64,000 bases of DNA from Datnioides undecimradiatus (lineage: Eukaryota > Chordata > Actinopteri > Lobotiformes > Datnioididae): contig WARS01000063.1 in NCBI GenBank assembly GCA_008933995.1, forward strand, positions 2,128,833 to 2,192,832, read 5' to 3'. This document shows, piece after piece, positions 21,869 to 35,082 of this stretch. The position numbers and the translations under genes were made by a program. Every line of letters begins with the position of its first letter. Position 1 is the first letter of the stretch. Under the pieces are notes generated by a model. The model saw nothing but the letters and a program-made list of their open reading frames with translations. It was not told the origin of the DNA and did no database searches.

Positions 21869-21969
21869 AGATAAAGGATTTCTCAGATTAACCTGCTGAT
21901 GCAGCAGGTTTTCTGTCTTTTGGCTTTAAAGTAACGTTCACTGACTTCACACACAGCTCAGCTTGGTAT

Positions 21970-21997
21970 GCACACACACACACACACACACACACAC
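21970..21997. repeat. (CA)n microsatellite
   Basis: Pure CA run of 14 units. Confidence 0.95.
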
Positions 21998-21999
21998 CC

Positions 22000-24900
22000 T
22001 CAGTGACAGGATAGACTTCCAAGTCACAGACCATTACCTGGACCTGACCTGGACCATCACCTTTAAACCACATCAACCCTCAAACAGCCGAGGAGGCGAT
22101 GCTGCGTTCAGGTGCACTCAGACAGACGAGTGTTGTTTTAACTGACTGTGTTTGGTCATAACACCTGATTGCAGAAGACGTGATCGATCAGGACGAAGTG
22201 GGTCATTCCTGACTCCAGATCAGGTGCAGGTCGTCTCTGAAGCGAATGATCGACATCGTGTTTCAGAGGAAATCCAACATTAACTTTCCATTAACAGCAT
22301 TTTACAGCGACACACACTCGTCCGAGGCTACGATATGTTCGTTATTTCATGTATCAGAGTCAAAATGAGTCAAAATCGACTTCTCAGACACTGGGGAAAG
22401 TCTTGTGCTGGACTCCATCGAGCCACGGCCTCCTTCAGACGAGGATCTGTGACTCACTCTGTGCTTAAACTGGGCAGAAATGTTAAAGCGCCAACACTTC
22501 AGGTGTTCGAAAGGCCCACAGCTCCTTCTCTCTGTGGCGTCTTTGCTTCATGACGCTGAAACTCTGGGGTTTGTGAGTTTTCCTGCAGAGCTGCAGGAGA
22601 GAAGTGAAGCTTTGAACTTTGACTCTGTGCAGCCTCGAAGTCGGCTCCTGAATAATCCATGGAGGCTCATTCCCTCCCTCGTCTTTTACATTAAAACCCC
22701 CTGAACTGAACCGAGCCAGACCCGGGCCGCGGCGGTCATCCCGGGAGGAGGTTTAATTCCCTTCAGAGCGGCGCCGAGGTTGAAAGTTCGGCGCAAAACA
22801 AAAACACAGTCTTCCTGCGTCGGAGGCGGCTGCAGTCCTGGAGAGGTTTAATGATTTCAGAAGCCATTGTGGGATTTGGGAGACGGACTCAGAATTTGCT
22901 GAGCTCATCAATTATGAACGTCCTGCAGGGTCGGGGAACACGTCATCTCTTTTCTCTCGGGACCGTCCTGCTTCACAAATCTACTGACCAAATTAAAAAA
23001 TGTACAAACGCGTTGTGTCAGCGTCACTTCTGATGTCGGCCGTGCGCAGATCCCAGAAGCTTTGCTCAAACACAGGCGATGAAGTCTTAAAGTGTCCGAG
23101 TGTCCGTGCGTTCTCTCGCCTCCTACTCCAGATCAGTTTGTTTTAAATCAGAATGACCCATCAATCCCGTCAATTCTGAAAATCCTCAATCATCGTCATG
23201 TTATAGACACTTTTTCCTGCGTCTGGACACCAAACGGCTTGTTTCTGTGAGTAAAAAGTGTGACTTTACTGTTGGAACTGATGAGTTAGACAGCAGCACC
23301 GTGATACAACGAGGCTGGGTGGTGGAGGTGAGCTCTCACATTTATCCTACCAGTGATATATCGTGCAGAGTTTCAGTCACAGTTGGCTCTGTTTCTACCT
23401 GCAAAGGTGTCGCCGTGGTTGCACTGCGACAGGTTGCATCACTGATATTCACAGGAAGACAAAACCAAAAGGTTGGTCAGCAGCTGATGCCAAAGGTTAA
23501 GGTAGTTTCAGCAGTTTTCAGGCTGCAAAGCTGGTCAAGAAGACGCAAAGCAACACGTCAGCAACAGCTACTGTATTATATCAAGAGTAACTTCATTCAT
23601 GGGCCAGAAACAAAGTTTAAAAGTGTCCTGACTGGAAAAATTAAAGCAGGAAGGCAGCGAAACATCAGAACGCCGAACAGGAGCACGAACAAAGTGAACT
23701 TTGACTCTCATGACCAACAAAAACATGAACTTTGACTGTTCCAGCATCCAGTTTTCTCTGCATTACGTTATTGTTTCCAACAACGACCTCCTGCATTTCG
23801 CTGACACACAGATACTTTAATGCATCATGCATTATAAAAAGTTTAACGCCATAAAATATTGATATTTTAACAAAACCCTTTCTTTTGGGGGCCGACAAGG
23901 AGTTTACAGTCATGCTAGCAGCTCCATGCAGCTGTGCTGATATAGCAGTGCATATAGCAGTGTTGCTATATCTGCTACATGGAAATGTAGTTTTAGGGCA
24001 CTGGTCCACCTGTTGGTAAGACATTTCTCAGAGTCCAGGGGTCATCAGAGTCGTTAGCGTTTATCCTCAGGGGAACATGAATGAACAGCTCAGCAGCCAG
24101 TTGATGGATGTATCTGGTACAAAGTGGACCAATCGACTGACCCACACATGCGTCCATACAGCGACAATGTGCAGAGTGACTGAAGAGTTCAGTTCTGACA
24201 TAGAAAATGTGAAAACATGTTATTTTCTACATTATAACAGATGGAAGCGAATGCACCGCGGGACACGACAACATGAAAAATGCATTTTTTTCAGTTGGTG
24301 GGGCCTCTGGATGTCTGAGCATCATGGCTCAGTTGTTCTGATGCTGTGTGTTTAATAAGTAGAGCAGCTTCCCCAAGGAGAGCAGAGGTCCCGAGTTCAG
24401 CGGGAACAACGCAGCCTGTCTCTTAGCATTATCCCAGCGTCGGGGGTTTTACCAGGCCACGGCCTCGGCTCTGTCTCTAGCTTCCCCCTCAGCTCTCCTC
24501 AGCTTAGGTCCCACCTCTGTCTCTGAGCTGGAATCTGAAGCTGTATTGTTTGATTTACGACCGCGCAGGGTCAGAAACATACTATAAAAAGCTCTTATAT
24601 ATCATCTTCTCATAAAGCTATTAAGGTCTAATTCAGACACAGAAACAAAGGGTGAGTACAAAGAGTCACGGACACAAGACCTACTTTAATATGAAAATCG
24701 GTTCACAGAAGAGTGCAAAAGGTAAAAAGGTGAAAAACCAGAGCAGTGTCAGGAAACACCAGGAAAAATGCAGGAACGACGACACAAAGACGAACTGGCC
24801 CAACATCTACAGGTGCAGCAGGTGTGGGCAGAAAGTGGAGGGTTGAGATGGTGATGGTCACACCACCACGGCCTTCGTGTCCTCCTGATGGATGAGTGAC

Positions 24901-25620
24901 CAGTTTTCACTCTTTATGGGTCCGGGTTGGTCTCAGATCTGTCGAGCTGCTGCTGAACGCAGGACTGGTGAAGATGAGGACCTGGATCCAAGCTGTAGGT
25001 CGAGCTCTGGAGGTCAGCAAAAACAGGATTTTAGGGTCTTTTAAGTTGCCATGAAATCAGAAGTTTGTGAAAACCTGCAAAACAGTCAAAGTTCATTGAA
25101 GACCTCCTGATAGCAGAGTTTGACGCCAACAAGACATCTGATGCCCCACCTTCTGGTTCAGGACTTGTATTTTCGTGACTTTTGGTTGGTCTGCTTTTTT
25201 AAAGTCCCTCTGTTTGGGAAAATGTCAAAGAAAACGTCTTGAACTCTTCTCCGAAAGGTTAAACAATGAAGAAAACCTGATATTCAGTTGGTTTACGCTG
25301 CATTGTGTCCATCTACAACATCCTGAGATTCAGCTCTTTAACTAACGACTCAGTCCTCATTTGTACAGCATGTCTGAGCCTGCAGGAGTGCTCGTCAGCA
25401 TCTCGTTTCCTCCAATTATAATCAGACACAGATGCACTTGTATCGTACACGTGGATCAGGAGGAAAAACAGTTCCGAAGTTGTAAAAAATCATTAAAAGT
25501 TTCTTTATTTCGTTGTTTCCCCTCAGTCTGCTGACGGTTGGGTCAGATAATATTGGGACAGGAAATCTCACTCACCTGAAGCAGCTCTAAGTACTCGCTA
25601 ATCTGGGATCAAAACAACTC
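22000..25620. other. Intergenic tract without recognisable gene
   Basis: The longest open frame (23,247-23,735, plus) starts at GTG, has no recognisable motif and no splice context, and is judged spurious. No other features are seen. Confidence 0.5.
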
Positions 25621-25623
25621 AGT

Positions 25624-25624
25624 G

Positions 25625-25653
<29 letters not shown>
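25624..25653. repeat. (CA)n microsatellite
   Basis: Fifteen CA units. Confidence 0.95.
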
Positions 25654-25656
<3 letters not shown>

Positions 25657-25659
25657 TTC

Positions 25660-26968
25660 CTCTCCCAACATCTCAAAGTAATTTAGAGAAACAAACAGCA
25701 GTAGCTGCAGGGAAATAAAGGCGGGATGAAAGCAGAATGTTAATGATGTCACTGCGGGACGTCTGCACCCCGAACCAAACCTCAGACGGATAAAAAGAAA
25801 TGAAACTCTACAGTAAAACGTACCCAGACACGACCTTCGTCTCACTGTTCAGTCCAGTGAAACAAATCATCAGCCATTACACGTGCGTCCAGACGGAGAA
25901 CAAAGCAGTTTTACAGGCAGCGTGATTGCATCAGCCTGGTCGCACAGCTCCGGTCTGGCCTCATTTCCAATTTGTCTGCCCATCCTTCGAGGCTCATCCA
26001 CACTTCCCCAGGACCACAGGTCTCTATGACGCTCTGCTGACGTCCAGAGGATGCCCTCAGACTGTCCTCAGAACACCTGCACAGCCTCCGTGTTGTGCAA
26101 AAAGTTGTGTCAGTGTCAATTAAAGTTGGACTTCAAGGGTGAAATCCATCAGATTTCACTGAACTGTTGGGGGTTTAACTGTGCAGTTGGGTTGCAACTT
26201 GGATATTTTAATATAAGATGTAAAGGAAGCAAAGGGGGAGTGGCTCATACAGGTCGGCACCACCGTATAAACTACTACCACCCATCCTGAAGACATCAGA
26301 CTGAAAGCTTGAGTCTGGTTTTCAGGCTAAAATGTCGCACAAGGTGAAAGGAACTGCAGCGGTGTCGTTACGAGGATGTGTTGACCTGGTGTTTTGGTGA
26401 CAGCTGCAGCTTTTCTGGATGCTTTATGCACCACACTCATCATGTTATGCTTCCTAGTGTTTAAAGCAGTGAAACTGTGCCACAGCCTGGTCCATGTCCA
26501 AGAACACATGAATTAGCCTCGCTGTTGCACTGGCTAACATGTTCCTGTATCAACGAATGCGGAATAATCCGCCACTGAAAGTAGTCCCAGTCGATTCCTC
26601 CTGTTTGTGTGATAAACAGCTACAGTGAGCAGCTGTTCGAAGGATTAATGAACCTTCTTTAAACCTGAAACTAAATGTTCGTGAGGCGATTTTTAAGAGT
26701 TCAGTAGGAGCCGCCCCAGAGCTGAGAGCCGCAGACAGGAAGGGAGTCTTTTAATGTGATTAGCTGTCAGCGAGGTGAATTTAGAACAACACCAGGTTTA
26801 TCCTTTAATGGAAGCCACACCTGAGCTCAGGTGCGAACCCCGAGTGTAAACACGCAGCCGGCAGTCAGGATTAGTGAACCTCACCGCTGCAGGACGGCAG
26901 CATTAAAAACTTTGCACATGAGCAGTGGGAGGCAAAAACAACCCGGTATGAACTGGAAGCATGAGCGT

Positions 26969-27001
<33 letters not shown>

Positions 27002-29800
27002 CAGCTAATGTGCCAAATGAGGAGGAATGAGTGAAAATGTGCTGTAAATTATTCATATGCAGACGGGGAGAGAACGGGAGGGTGTGTATTGGCTCCCTGC
27101 TGCCTGAGTGTGTTTGGCAAATACTGAATTTTTCATCTCATTTATTACATAATTGCATTGTGTGTGTGTGTGTGTGTGTGTGTGTTTTGTCTGTATATGA
27201 CATACGTTGGAGTGCGCCGCCGCTCCACGCGGACCGTAAACCCACCCGGCAGCTCAGAGTTCAGGTTTGACACTGATCTGATGTTTTGTAATGAGAAGCC
27301 AAACATGTGCGCGTGGACTCGAGGTGGACCAGGCGGTTTTTGTGTTGCGTAAAGCCGGGCGTGCAAACACACCGAATCCGAATTACTAATAAGTGTATGT
27401 TTGCGCTCATGTGGAGGAGTGGACATCTTTTCGGGGACTTGTTTATTCGCCGAGACGCCTCGTTTTACGCCCAAACGCTGTCACGAAACCAGAACTGACG
27501 CGTATCGGAGATCGCCGGAGACGCAGCCGAAACAGATGTGACGTTTCCTTTGTTATTCCTCCTGCGTACGTGTGTGTTATCGTCACAGCTGTCGGTCCAC
27601 GTTGCTGCCGACTATCCCACATTATGCTAATCTACGTGGGGGGAGAGCCGGCCAGCTAATCAGAACTGAGCGTTCGAATCAGTGTTGCTAATGTATTCCA
27701 ATCAGATTTCCCCAAAGGTGGCAGCCATCCCAGTGAAATTCAGCACAACTATGAACTGAACACACACATCATCAGTGTAGTTTGATTAGTTTATGTCAGC
27801 AACGCAACAGGTTTGAGTCCAGAGTTTGATCTTTTTGGGGAAATTTGGCCTTTAAGCAGAGATTTGGATGACTGACACCACTCATGTCTGTTAGCCAGTT
27901 AGCATAAAGACGGGGGCCAACAGTTAGCCTGGCTGTGCCTGCAGCTCCTCTGAAGCTCTCTAATTAAAACATTATATCTTGTAATCCATAAAAACTTTAG
28001 TTCAGAGACAATAATTCGCTATTGTCGCCCTTAAATGCCCTTAAACTCGTTCTTGGCCTGGAGCAGAAGCAGAAGTTTCTACCACAACACTTCAGATTTT
28101 TTATTGTTTATAATGAATTTCTTCTTCTGGCAAAGTGACAGAGCAAGTTACAAACTCCCAGACCCTTTTATTTCAGACATTCAACACTTGTTTTGACAAC
28201 AGTTAAATTAAAACCATATATTTCCTCCGTGTGTCCAAATGACTGCACATTAAAATATGTGTTTTAATTTAACTATGAGATCTTAAATACTTTCATTTTC
28301 AACTGTATTTTGCCTGCACTTCATGGTCAACCAGTGCCCCTGCATCCTGGTTTATTATATGCAATAAAGCCCTCGTGTGAGTGCAGCTGCTGCAGGACTT
28401 TGTGGACTGGTCTGTGCAGGCAGCAGGAAATGTTGGAGCAGGTCAAAGATGGTTCAAACTGCACAATCATCAATGACTTTATCCAAAGTTAATGTGTGTA
28501 TTTGCGGATTTTAAAAGCTCATTCACGTAGAGTGTATTGGAAGCGAATAGGTCTAAATGCATTACATGACTCTTAATAACTATCTTAACTGGTATCGTTA
28601 CGTACAGGTTATGTCTGTTCAGTCATGGTGCATTTTGGATTTTGGACTGTATCCTGACTGAACTGGCAAAGTTAAGTTTAACTTAACTTAGTAACAACAA
28701 GAAAGACTTAACATTTAGAGAAGTGACAGTGACTAATAATTATAATTTGATATGTGAGCTGTGTCAGTACCATGGCAACTGGAAAGTGAGATTTTAACCC
28801 CCCAAAAAAGTTTAAAATATCTAAAAAAGGACAGTTCATTAAGGTTCATGACGTAAATACAATATGCAAAAAGTTAAAAGTGCATCCATTAAAGGTTTCC
28901 TAATTAAAGATGAGCCTAAAGAACAGTTACACTCATGCAAAGTGCAGGAGAAGAAGGATTAAAGGAGGTACGTGAGTGTTTCTGTGTCTCTTTTAATATT
29001 CGGGGTTGCAATTAGAAGAAGAGCGATGCTGCTCTGAGCTCTGTGAAGCCCACAAAAACAGGCGCCACGCTGAGATTCAGATAACCAGGACGACACCTCT
29101 TCATCTTAAAAATCCTCCTAAATGTCTGTTTCCTGCTTGTTAAGAAGCCTGTGATCCAGGGAGGCCGACGGCCGGCTGCAAGGTCTCTAATTGGAGCAGG
29201 GAACGTGTGTCCGGTCATCGGCTTCGTCTGGCCTTTGAAGGTCTCCTGATTGTTTCTGCCTTTGGGAGGTAATTAGTTCCACCACGAGACCAGAAGGTCA
29301 CCATTTATATTACATGAGAAATTAACCAGCGACTCTGATAATCATGTGTGTGTGTGTTTGTGAGATTAACTGTGGTGTAGATTTGAGTTTCCCCACTGCG
29401 ACATAAGGTCACTGTATTAAGGATTAACAGCCACCGCTGCTGCCACATTTAAACTATGCATTTTAAACGTCACAATAAAATCATTAGTGATGTAATCCCC
29501 GAGTTTTAATTCATTGGAGGTATTATGGAGATAGTTCTGTCGCCCCCGGTGCCAGAGATTAGCCTTAGACGATATTAAGGGACTCAGCTGAAGCTTGAAT
29601 CAGCATGAACCTCTAACGGCTGAAACACCAGGACAAAAAAAGAACATGTGCACTGAAAATTACCTTCTTTGTTCCTTAAAACATTGAGGCAACAAGCCTG
29701 TGTGCATAAACACTGCTCTGGCCTCTGCAAACAGTGGACCCATCACTAAAGATGATGGGTCCAAAGGTTCATTTTGGATGAACTGAGGAACTACTGTTCA
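25660..29800. other. Intergenic tract with microsatellites and possible conserved elements
   Basis: TG runs at 26966-26993 and 27159-27184 flank an AT-rich, homeodomain-site-like block (27,030-27,160). 29,000-29,600 is complex, low-repeat sequence. No coding gene is seen. Confidence 0.4.
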
Positions 29801-29807
29801 AATTCAG

Positions 29808-30249
29808 TGTCAGACATGTGCCAAGCAGAGGAACAGGGGGACCGGAGGCGATGAACCCAACTGCAGAGATGTTTTAACGTGTATTTGAGGGGTCATGGTT
29901 GGTCGCGGCAGCAGGGTCACAACCGGTAATCAGTCCAAAACAGTACAGCGAAGAACTCCGAGAGGGAGCAGGCAGAGACCAAGTCCATAAAACGAGCAGA
30001 GCCCACAAAACCAGAAATAAACACGAGCAACGTCACAGGGAAAACTCAGGAACATAGCACATGAACACAAACAACGAACCAACGGAGAACAAAGGAAGTG
30101 ACGCAACTTATATAAACTGGGGAGTGCAGGCAAACGAGACACAGGTGAAACCGAGGAACCAATCAGAGACAGGAAGCACGTGCACGGACACACGAGAGGG
30201 AAAAACCAACACAACACACTCAACACAAACTCAACACAAAACCATGACA
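29808..30249 (-). mobile_element. Probable solo LTR (Gypsy-like)
   Basis: Read on the minus strand it begins TGTCATGGTTTTG and ends CATGTCTGACA, giving TG...CA ends with short inverted TGTCA/TGACA. It contains a TATA box (TTTATATAAG) and the CTGATTGGTTCCT segment often seen in fish Gypsy LTRs. There is no internal coding region on either side. A clear 5-bp target duplication is not visible, so the exact ends are provisional. Confidence 0.5.
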
Positions 30250-30469
30250 ATCAAGGTATACTGAGCTCTCTACAACTCTGATTTGTGCTTCATAGGCAGT
30301 GGAGGTAAGGTCATGTCTAAAATGATGGACAAAACCTTGATTGTGAAGGTAAGTTAAAAGCTGAAGTTACACATTGAAGTTGTTTGCCTCAGTCGGTCAG
30401 GTTGGTGAAGGAATCATATAACGTCCTCATGTTGGGCATCTGTGTAAAAGTTTTGTCATAATAACATCT

Positions 30470-30945
30470 GAACCTTGAATTCATGGCCAAAAATGGTTTG
30501 TGAGGTCACAGCGACTGTGATCTTTGATCATTTAATCAGCTCATCCCTGAGTCCATGTGAACCTTTGTGCCGGACTTAATGAAATTCCCTTCAGGCCTTC
30601 CTGATAGATCACATTTACAAGAACATGGGGTCAACATGACATTTGAACACCAAAATCTCATCAGCTCATCTTTGACTACAAAGGGAAGAAGTTTGTGCCA
30701 GATGTAGTAAAACGGTCTCTGGGTGTTCCTGATATAACGTGTTTACAAGAACATGAGATCAAGGAACATTGACCACCAAAAGCTAAGCGAGTCCAATTGG
30801 ATGTTTGTGCTAAATCTGAAAGGATTCCTCCAAGACATTCTTGACAACTCCAAAAACACGTTTTGTGAGGTCACAGTAACCTTGACCTTTGACCACTGAC
30901 CACCAAAATCTAACCCTTTCATCCATGAGTTCAAGGTGATATATG
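30470..30945. repeat. Decayed tandem repeat, unit about 120-135 bp, common in teleosts
   Basis: Several diverged copies of a unit combining GAGGTCACAG, CTTTGACCACCAAAATCTAA, a TCATCC-TGAGTCCA block, TTTGTGCCA, GAAATTCCC and TTTACAAGAACATG. The GACC...ACCAAAATCTAA block recurs near 30,630, 30,770 and 30,895. I recognise this as a widely dispersed fish repeat. It is non-coding. Confidence 0.65.
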
Positions 30946-30949
30946 GTCC

Positions 30950-32750
30950 TCTTCCTCTGTTTATCCAAAGGAGCCATCAGTGCTAATGCTAACTCCCAGT
31001 GGACCTTTTAGCCCTGAGTTCAGCCTCCCAGGCAGAACCTCCTCTCAGATTCCTCCTCCTTTGTTAGAACTGGTTGACCCTCATATCAACCAGAGTCTGA
31101 ACTCTCCATGTAATCACCACAGGGAGGCTGATGTGAAGGTCCCCCCCACCCATTTGGCAGCCCTGCATTCATGTGAACACAGCATCACATCCAACTCCTT
31201 CTTCTTCTTCTGCTCATTCAACAGAAATGCCAGAAATAAACTGTTTCCTACATGAAAGAGGCTTTTTAGTGGCAAAAATGTGAAACCGAGCTCGAACACC
31301 TCCACAGAGAGGTGTCCTGGAGGCAACCACCCACTTTTCAACAAGTCCTCAATCAGAACTCGGCACATTTGGACGCTCGGTCGAGGGCTCTTGGGACTTT
31401 TACTCACCATGGTTTCCACTTCACAAATCTCTTTTTTTAACATGATAGGTGATTTGATCCACTTTCATGGGACTCCCTCAACACTGGGAATTGGATTAAA
31501 CGCAACTGCACCCAGCTTTGGCCAAGTTAAACTATCACTGCTCACCCTGTGCAGACATTTTCACTCTTTATACTACAGCTCTTGACATGCTTGTTGAGAA
31601 ATTATGTTAACGTTATGCAAAGAGCATTGAAAACAGCTGAACATAATAACAAAGGGACTAAGTGTCCACATGTGATGAGTTGGGATTGCAAGTTTCTTCA
31701 CAATGTCCAGACTTCTCACTCCAATAAAGAACCTGTGTCGGTTGTTTGTGTCTTCTGTTTCATTCGCTCTGTCCCCACCTTGAGCTGATTACCACAACAA
31801 AGGGTTGGAGTTGAATCACCTGCTATGTGAGATCTTCTTTACCATGACAGACTCAGTAAAGAGCAAGAGGCCTTTCCTCTCCAAACACGTTATGGTGCGA
31901 GCTCTCCAGGAGATAATATCCCAATACTCCACCAACGTTGCCGGCCAATTAAGCAGTGGAAGGGGGTATCAGAGCCATCCTGGGACAACTTATCCAGACT
32001 TAGTGCTTTGTCATTGGAAGCTTTATGACTACCTCAGTTATTGCCCAACCAAGGTTTCCCCCACGTCATCCTCCACAGCAGAAATGTCGTTTGTTCCGCA
32101 AAGTGCCGCTTCCTGTCACTAAAGTTTGACTGAAACTGGCACGGCTTGAATGTCAAACGGCAGTCCAGGGTGTTTTATTTTGAACAGAAGGTTGGCGAGG
32201 GCTGTCATTAAAAGGAACAAAAGCCAGAAGAGTTTTGAAGGTATTAATTTCAGCGTATGAGCTGGAACAATGAGTCACATCAGAGACTCTGACAGAGATG
32301 AATGTCAAACAGAATAAAAAAAGAAAAATGACGACAGAGAGGAAAAAGATTATTAGTGTTTTCAGACGGGGGATAGAAAAGTAGAAAGAGAAGGGTGGAG
32401 GAGTGGAGAAACAGAACAAGAGTGAGAGATGAAGATGAATAGAAACCCAGAGAGCGACTGAAGTGTGTCTATTTTAAACTCCACCGTCTCCGTCTCTCTG
32501 TTATCAGTGTGTGTGGGGGTTGTTGCCTTTGATAGCTGCAGGAAGGTTTTGTCTGACAGCTAAAAGTTTCCATCACGTCTCTTTGTGAGAGCTGCTCAGA
32601 TTCAAGTCCCAGAGTGAAAACTGTTGAGTGTCTTAGGTGTATAACCGGAGGCCCAAACTGCAGCTTTGTACTTCTGAAGACATTTCCAAAGCCCCGAACA
32701 TTAACCTGAGCCTAAATCTAATCTCAACCATCCCCTGAAACAGCCCTTTG
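30950..32750. other. Intergenic tract, possibly more repeat remnants
   Basis: A plus-strand AATAAA lies near 31,725, and short ORFs at 31,280-32,120 lack recognisable domains. They may be relics of an element downstream of the tandem repeat. No gene is supported. Confidence 0.35.
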
Positions 32751-32754
32751 AAGT

Positions 32755-32930
32755 GAAATTCCTCATTTTCCAACAATTTCCTCATGTCTTCGCTTTAAAG
32801 AAATGCTTCTGCTTTCTATGAAAGTCCTTCTTTTTCCCCAAACGTTGTGACTTTCTGCAAATTTTCAACGACTTTTCCAAACAAGTCATCACTTTTCATG
32901 AACGTCCTTGTTTTCCAGACTTTCCAGAGT
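32755..32930 (-). repeat. GGAAAATGAGGA-type degenerate minisatellite
   Basis: On the minus strand, imperfect units built around GGAAAATGAGGA, GAAAGTC and GGACTTTC recur about every 20 bp. It is the same family as the copies at 47,815-47,970 and 48,690-48,775 on the other strand. Confidence 0.5.
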
Positions 32931-33654
32931 CAGCAGTTAAACTCAAACTGGTCCCAACTGGTCTGATGGAGGTTGAATGCACTCAGTGCTAAGATGCTCA
33001 GTTACACTGAGCTAAGAAACTATAATGAAATGTAGCTTAACCATGCACAGTTTTTATTAAACTACTGCCATTAATTTGTTTTTATTTGCAGGGACTCAAA
33101 CATCACTCAAGAAAACACAATCTAATGTTGTGGTGTGTTCGGGTGCCGGCAAGAGAGCTGGAAATCTTAAATGTCAGAGTTAGAGTAGGTTCATTAAAGT
33201 AAAGTTATAGTGGATATCATATATTATATCATAGTGTAATTAGGTGCATCAGTAGTTAACAGGAGAGCATCATCGGACAAACAATACCAATATGTTTAAT
33301 AGTAATAATAAGGACATATGTGCAGCACTGAGTCATGAGCACAAAGCAACCAGCCACGCATTTTATTAGCAAGTGTGAAACAAACAGTGATCCGTTTGTT
33401 AATGCCGATTATCATAAAGTGCTGCTGGCGTCGTCTCGGTGTGTCTCTGGGTTTATTTTAACTTTAAACCGGCAGATCGCCCGGCGTGAAAGGGATCTGA
33501 CTGAACTTATCAACTCGCTCGCCGGGGGAGGACAAATCTGACGAGGGAGAGCGACAGCAGAGGGGGAGGGAGACGAAATGAGCCAGACACCAAAGATTCA
33601 GGGAGAGGAGAGGACAAGAAAGGAAATGATGAAAGACTGATGTAAGATATCGAT

Positions 33655-34025
33655 ACCAATCTATTCATAATATATCTATCATCTGTCAATCATCCATCAC
33701 ATCGTCTGTCCATTCAACTTCAGCCTGTGCATCCACCTTCCTAATCACCCCTCCATCAGTTATAATCCATTTGTCCATTATTCCACTCATACCTCCACAC
33801 TTCTCTCTCTATATTCATCCCTCCATTAAATCACCAACACATCGATCATCCATCCTTTTATCCACCATTCCACCTTTCTTTCATCCACATCCGTCCAGCA
33901 GTCCCTTAACCAAACCATTAATCTCCATTTGCATCCAGTTGTCCAACATTTTCACCTCGCCCCATTTGTTCCATCCATTTGCAACTCATCCACCCATTTA
34001 TAATCCATTTATCCATCCATCTAGA
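33655..34025. repeat. Degenerate CCAT/ATCC-rich tract
   Basis: Many CATCCAT, CCATTT and ATCCATC motifs over about 370 bp, an eroded tetranucleotide-type satellite. The 147-residue plus ORF over it (Pro/His/Ser/Ile-rich) is a low-complexity artefact. Confidence 0.6.
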
Positions 34026-34384
34026 AACGTTTGTGGCGTAAACCAACATTTCGAGTGTCTCACCATCTTCATCTTGCTCGTGTTGGTTAACTGGGTGGAT
34101 ATTTTCCCCCAGAGTTCACTCGATCCCGAGCCGTCCAGATCGTTCTGCACTGTTTTGAAGTTGTCTCAGGATGAAAGTCTCAGATTTCCTCGTTTCAAAT
34201 TTGCAAAAGCCTGAAAAATGCAACACAGCAACTCAGCAGTAGTGTTCTCACACCATTAGTAGCTAACCGGTTAGCTCGCAAACTAGGGTTTCTGAAAGGG
34301 ATCTGTGATGTGTCTCCAAACAATGACCATTGTTGCCAAACTCTGGAGCCGTTCCATCAACTCTAATTTCTCCAGCAACCCCTG

Positions 34385-34580
34385 TTAAAGCAGCCTGGAG
34401 CATCTAAACCAAGGTTGTTGGAGCCCAGAAGAGCACTGACCACACCCCATAGAGGCTGAAAGCCTGGGATCCACCATGATCCACCAGAACTGAAGAAGCC
34501 GCTTGGATGAGAGGTGAAACGTCTTCAAGGAACTTTCTACAAAGTCTGGTTGCTCTCGATTTAAACCCTTTGGTGAGCTC
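34385..34580 (+). mobile_element. Dispersed teleost repeat fragment (class uncertain)
   Basis: Plus-strand reading WMRGETSSRNFLQSLVALDL, preceded by GAAGAAGCCGC. I recognise it as a phrase that recurs through many fish genomes in retroelement-derived sequence. The exact family is not assignable from this piece. Confidence 0.35.
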
Positions 34581-35033
34581 CACAGACGCCTTTCAGTGTG
34601 TTTATCAGTTGTTTTACACCTGACAGCAGATAAAACATCTGAAATGCCAAACATTTCATTTCCTGGTAAACCATAAGCAGTGAACAATCCCAACTCTGGG
34701 GTTTTTTCAGTTTGACTGAAAATCAATGACTCGGATCTCGTTTGTTTTTACATCCAAACTGTTGTTTCTGCTTTCGCTCGTATCTCCCCTGCCCCCGCCT
34801 GGCACCGCCGCTGACACAAGCTCAATAAAAGGCAACATGTGCGGCAGTCAGACGAGAGCAGGGACGATCAAAAGTCATCCGTGGAGCTCTCAGTGACGTT
34901 GACAGGCCATTAAGTTCAGGAAATTGATCTGCAGATTGAAAATCCATTTGGGTTTTTGAAAAGCTCGCAGCTGACTGAGGCAACCTTTCAAAGTCTGGAG
35001 GCCACAGCAACTTCTCATTTAGCACGAGACTGT

Positions 35034-35082
<49 letters not shown>

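Noticed and set aside
23247..23735. 162-codon plus-strand ORF
   Set aside because: It begins at GTG, lacks a recognisable domain and has no splice or promoter context.
24652..24846. Lys-rich 64-codon ORF ending YRCSRCGQKVEG
   Set aside because: It resembles a half zinc knuckle, but has only one CxxC, starts at GTG and shows no flanking exons.
33771..34214. 147-codon Pro/His/Ser ORF
   Set aside because: It lies on an eroded CCAT-type repeat; low-complexity artefact.
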